NCBI GenBank assembly: GCA_016234845.1
Contig: JACRNP010000203.1
Coordinates: 1 to 36,748 of the forward strand
From: Deltaproteobacteria bacterium
GTDB lineage: Bacteria > Desulfobacterota > Deferrimicrobia > Deferrimicrobiales > Deferrimicrobiaceae
Reading direction: 5' to 3'
DNA length: 36,748 bases
Below the pieces are notes generated by a model. The model had not been told where the DNA came from. It ran no database searches and saw only the letters and a list, made by a program, of their open reading frames with translations. Shown piece by piece: positions 34,220 through 36,748 of the stretch. Every line of letters starts with the position of its first letter. Positions within the stretch are counted from its first letter, which is position 1. The position numbers were made by a program, and so were the translations under genes.

Positions 34220-34275
34220 TGCAGGGAAGGGCCTTAAGTTTTCGTTCCGCGCCGGTCTATTTCAGGGAGGATACC

Positions 34276-35166
34276 ATGATGCCGCCGGTCGATTACATTC
34301 CCCGGATCCGGGAGAATTACGAAAAGCTGGGGTACAAGCCGTACGCCTGGGTCGTGAACGAAGGGGCCCCGCCGTGGACGCCGCTTCCGAAACCGTTGTC
34401 CGAATGCCGGCTGGGAGTGGCCGCCTCGGGCGGCGTCTACGTGACCGGGCAGGTGGCCTTCCACCACAAGGACGACACGTCGACCCGCCAGATCCCGACC
34501 GACGTGGACACCCGCGACCTCCGCTCGACCCACTTCGCCTACGACCTCACCGGCGCGCGGCGGGACCCGAACGCCGTGTTCCCGATCGACCCGCTGCGGC
34601 GGCTCGTCCGGGAAGGGTTCCTCGGGAGCCTCGCGAGCCGGTTCCACACGTTCATGGGAGGGATCTACTCCACCCGGCGCGTGTCGGAAACGCTGGCCCC
34701 CGCCCTCGCGTCCCTGTTCCGGGAGGACGGCGTCGACGCGGTCCTCCTGGTGCCGGTCTGACCGGTCTGCCACCAGTCCGTGGGACTGGTAGCGAGGCAG
34801 GTGGAAGCGGCGGGGATCCCGACCCTGTGCATGACGAGCGCGCTCGACATCACCCGGGCGGTCAACCCGCCGCGCGCGGCGTTCCTGGACTACCCGCTCG
34901 GGCACACCACCGGAAAACCGGGGGAGCCGGAGCTCCAGCGGCGGATCCTCGCCGAGGCGCTGGAGGCGTTCGTCTCCCTCGCCGTCCCGGGGTCGGTGAA
35001 GGAGCTTCCGTTCCGGTGGTCGGAGGACGAGAGCTGGAAGGACAGGGCGTTCGCGGAAGGGGACGAACGGACGGAGCGGTTCGACACGCCGCAGTACCAG
35101 AACGAGGAGGACCGCCTCCGGGCGGAGAGCGGAAACCCGCCCCCCTGCCCGGCCTGCCGTACCTGA
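34276..35166 (+). CDS. Selenoprotein, glycine/sarcosine/betaine reductase selenoprotein B (GrdB) family, with in-frame TGA as Sec162
   Basis: The reading frame from the ATG at 34276 (GGGAGG 5 nt upstream) runs to a TGA at 34759-34761 and continues in the same frame to a TGA at 35164-35166. Read through, it gives a 296-residue protein with L-L-V-P-V-U-P-V-C-H-Q-S at the junction: Sec162 and Cys165 form the U-x2-C redox motif of GrdB-type proteins. Coding similarity to the family continues on both sides (D-Y-P-L-G-H-T-T-G-K-P after the Sec). A SECIS-like hairpin follows the TGA. Members include GrdB, which reductively cleaves glycine or betaine, but this shorter form is widespread outside amino-acid fermenters and its substrate is not established. 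It is 19 bp upstream of pntAA. Standard gene callers would split it in two. Confidence 0.93.
34762..34793 (+). promoter_or_regulatory. SECIS-like hairpin after the selenocysteine TGA
   Basis: Directly downstream of the TGA, ACCAGTCC (34772-34779) pairs perfectly with GGACTGGT (34783-34790) around a GTG loop. Two further pairs below a C-A mismatch (34769-34770 with 34792-34793) extend it. Position and G/U-containing loop fit bacterial SelB-binding elements, which lie within the coding region just after the UGA. Confidence 0.85.
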
Positions 35167-35185
35167 CGTCCGCGGGAGGGGTGGC

Positions 35186-36307
35186 ATGAAGATCGCGGTC
35201 CCGGCGGAGATCCTCCCCGGCGAACGGCGGGTGGCGCTGGTCCCCGAATCGTGCGGGAAGCTTTCGAAGGCGGGGATCGCGGTGTCCGTCGAACGGGGAG
35301 CGGGCGATGCGGCGTTCTTCCCCGACGGCGCGTACCGCGACGCCGGCGCCGCGGTGGAAGACGACGCCGCGGGGCTGTTCGGGAGCGCCGACCTCGTCCT
35401 CAAGGTTCACCCGCCCGCCTTCCGGCCCGATCTCGGGAGGCACGAGGCGGAGATGATGCGAAAGGGAGCGATGCTCCTCGGGGCGTTGATGCCCTCGCGC
35501 AACCCCGAGGCGGTGGAAAGGCTCGCCGCCGCGGGCGTCACCTCCTTCTCCACCGACCGGATCCCCCGCATCACGCGGGCGCAGTCGATGGACACCCTCT
35601 CCTCGATGGCGAGCATCGCCGGGTACAAGGCGGTCCTCCTCGCCGCGAACGCCCTCCCGAAATATTTCCCGATGCTCACCACGGCCGCCGGGACGGTGTT
35701 CCCCGCGAAGGTCTTCGTGATCGGCGCGGGCGTCGCCGGGCTCTCGGCGATCGCCACCGCGCGGCGGCTGGGCGCCGCCGTGGAGGCGACGGACACGCGG
35801 CCCGCGGCGAAGGAGCAGGTGGAGAGCCTCGGCGCCCGCTTCGTCGGCGTCGAGACCGCGGAAAGCGCGCAGGACGCCTCGGGGTACGCCCGCGAGCTGT
35901 CGAAGGAGTACTACGCCCGGCAGGCGGAGCTGGTCGCGCAGCGGTGCGCGGCGGCCGACGCGGTCGTGACGACCGCCTTGATCGGCGGCGTGACGGCGCC
36001 CCGCCTCATCACCGCCGAAATGGTGCGGGGGATGCGGCCGGGGTCGGTGATCGTGGACCTCGCGGCCGAGGGCGGCGGGAATTGCGAGCTCACGCGGCCG
36101 GGGGAAACGGTCGTGGAGGGCGGCGTCGCGATCCACGGCCCGTTGAACCTCCCGGCGGAGATGCCGTGGCAGGCCAGCACCCTGTTCTCCCGCAACCTGA
36201 CCGCCTTCGTGCTGGCGTTCTGGAAGGACGGGAGGTTCGCCCCGGACCTCTCCGACGAGATCCTGCGGGGCGCGCTGGTCACGCACGACGGGAAGGCGGG
36301 CGCATGA
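35186..36307 (+). CDS. pntAA: NAD(P) transhydrogenase subunit alpha, soluble part
   Basis: This 373-residue protein is domain I of proton-translocating transhydrogenase, which binds NAD(H) and exchanges hydride with NADP(H) on PntB. The N-terminal P-A-E-I-L-P-G-E-R-R-V-A-L-V-P-E, the R-Q-D-type loop region (I-P-R-I-T-R-A-Q-S-M-D), and the dinucleotide fold G-A-G-V-A-G-L-S-A-I-A-T-A are intact. The length matches the split form, in which the membrane part of the alpha subunit is a separate gene (next). GGGAGGGG precedes the ATG. It supplies NADPH from NADH using the proton gradient, relevant to an NADH-centred metabolism. Confidence 0.94.
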   Translation: MKIAVPAEILPGERRVALVPESCGKLSKAGIAVSVERGAGDAAFFPDGAYRDAGAAVEDDAAGLFGSADLVLKVHPPAFRPDLGRHEAEMMRKGAMLLGALMPSRNPEAVERLAAAGVTSFSTDRIPRITRAQSMDTLSSMASIAGYKAVLLAANALPKYFPMLTTAAGTVFPAKVFVIGAGVAGLSAIATARRLGAAVEATDTRPAAKEQVESLGARFVGVETAESAQDASGYARELSKEYYARQAELVAQRCAAADAVVTTALIGGVTAPRLITAEMVRGMRPGSVIVDLAAEGGGNCELTRPGETVVEGGVAIHGPLNLPAEMPWQASTLFSRNLTAFVLAFWKDGRFAPDLSDEILRGALVTHDGKAGA

Positions 36308-36600
36308 CCCCGGAGCTGGAGCTGGGACTCTACGTATTCGTTCTGGCCACCTTCCTCGGCCTCGAGATCATCCGCCGGGTGTCCCCGCTGCTGCACACGC
36401 CGCTCATGTCCCTCACCAACGCCATCTCCGCGATCGCCGTCGTCGGCTCCATCCTCGTGGCCGGCGAGCAGAAGTCGCTCCTCTCGACGGTGCTCGGAAC
36501 CGCGGCGGTGACCTGCTCCATGATCAACATCGTCGGCGGCTACCTCATCACGTGGCGCATGCTGCGGATGTTCCGGAAGAGCGGGAAGGGCAAGCCGTGA
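36304..36600 (+). CDS. pntAB: NAD(P) transhydrogenase subunit alpha, membrane part
   Basis: This 98-residue protein has three hydrophobic helices and the conserved G-L-E-I-I-R-R-V-S-P-L-L-H-T-P-L-M-S near residues 20-37 and N-I-V-G-G-Y-L-I-T near 75-83. It is the separate transmembrane piece of the three-gene pnt operon. Its start overlaps the pntAA stop (ATGA) and its stop overlaps the GTG start of pntB (GTGA). Confidence 0.94.
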   Translation: MTPELELGLYVFVLATFLGLEIIRRVSPLLHTPLMSLTNAISAIAVVGSILVAGEQKSLLSTVLGTAAVTCSMINIVGGYLITWRMLRMFRKSGKGKP

Positions 36601-36748
36601 TCGACCGGGCGATCCCCCTCGTGTATCTCGCCTCGGCGGTCTCCTTCGTCCTCGCGCTGAAATGGCTGTCGTCGGTCCCCACCGCGCGCCGCGGGGTGAT
36701 CGTCGGGGCGGCCGGGATGGCGCTGGCGGTCGTCGGCACGCTCCTGAA
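36597..36748 (+). CDS. pntB: NAD(P) transhydrogenase subunit beta, N-terminal part (runs off the window)
   Basis: Fifty codons are visible from a GTG overlapping the pntAB stop. They encode a first membrane helix (L-V-Y-L-A-S-A-V-S-F-V-L-A-L-K), the family's P-T-A-R-R-G-V-I-V-G-A-A-G-M stretch and the start of the next helix. This matches PntB, which carries most of the proton channel and the NADP(H) domain. The rest lies beyond the window. Confidence 0.9.
   Translation, partial: MIDRAIPLVYLASAVSFVLALKWLSSVPTARRGVIVGAAGMALAVVGTLL

Noticed and set aside
34210-34761. Reading the TGA at 34759 as the end of a 161-residue protein, with a second gene starting at 34780
   Set aside because: Both parts are in the same frame, belong to one family, and the TGA falls exactly at the family Sec site with a following hairpin.
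1-36748. CRISPR arrays, insertion sequences, attachment sites or rRNA genes
   Set aside because: No regularly spaced direct repeats, transposase motifs, target-site duplications or rRNA-like stretches were seen. Two tRNA clusters could act as integration sites, but no integrase or repeated tRNA 3' end is present.

Overview
The window is very GC-rich, densely coded and free of insertion sequences, phage genes and CRISPR arrays. Gene content points to an anaerobic bacterium using folate C1 chemistry and flavin/Fe-S electron transfer: a tungsten/molybdopterin aldehyde oxidoreductase, an Hdr/MetFV/Nuo-type operon, a selenocysteine protein and a proton-translocating transhydrogenase. The style resembles Desulfobacterota/Desulfuromonadota lineages. 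That placement is inference, since no rRNA or marker gene is present.

Layout. 1-3053 (+): the tail of an MFS (AmpG-like) permease, an aldehyde:ferredoxin oxidoreductase, and a two-copy class II aldolase protein. 3035-6483 (-): HD phosphohydrolase, OmpA-type lipoprotein and MetX, probably one operon. 6603-8200 (-): a small coiled-coil stress-type protein and an AAA/DUF4143 ATPase. 8342-24083 (+): a 15.7-kb operon of twelve tightly packed genes. 24120-24473 (+): a VOC protein. 24500-24890 (-): a complete His-Arg-Lys tRNA operon with promoter and terminator. 24944-27460 (-): a CopA-type ATPase, divergent from a tRNA-Arg(TCT). 27569-28183 (-): a transglutaminase-like protein. 28341-28655 (+): a zinc-ribbon protein. 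28652-34177 (-): RNase D, RND adaptor and RND pump. 34276 to the end (+): a GrdB-family selenoprotein read through an in-frame TGA, then pntAA, pntAB and the start of pntB.

The centrepiece is 8342-24083. It encodes both parts of a methylene-THF reductase (MetF, MetV), HdrB, HdrC, two MvhD-like electron adaptors, NuoE/F/G-like NADH-dehydrogenase modules, and a dissected glutamate synthase (FMN subunit, a degenerate FMN-subunit paralogue, and a GATase-GXGXG fusion). One HdrA is split: its N-terminal half is fused to NuoE, its C-terminal half is fused behind a NuoG-like module, and nuoF lies between. A second, full-length HdrA follows the C-terminal half on the same polypeptide. This looks as if a nuoEFG cassette was inserted in frame into the first HdrA of a tandem HdrA-HdrA gene. 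I infer an NADH-linked, flavin-bifurcating complex that serves CH2-THF reduction and, by genetic linkage, glutamate synthesis.

Other notable points are a selenocysteine codon with a visible SECIS-like hairpin at 34759-34793, palindromic -10 elements between two divergent gene pairs, and three genes without a Shine-Dalgarno sequence whose -10-like hexamers lie 6-8 nt before the start codon.
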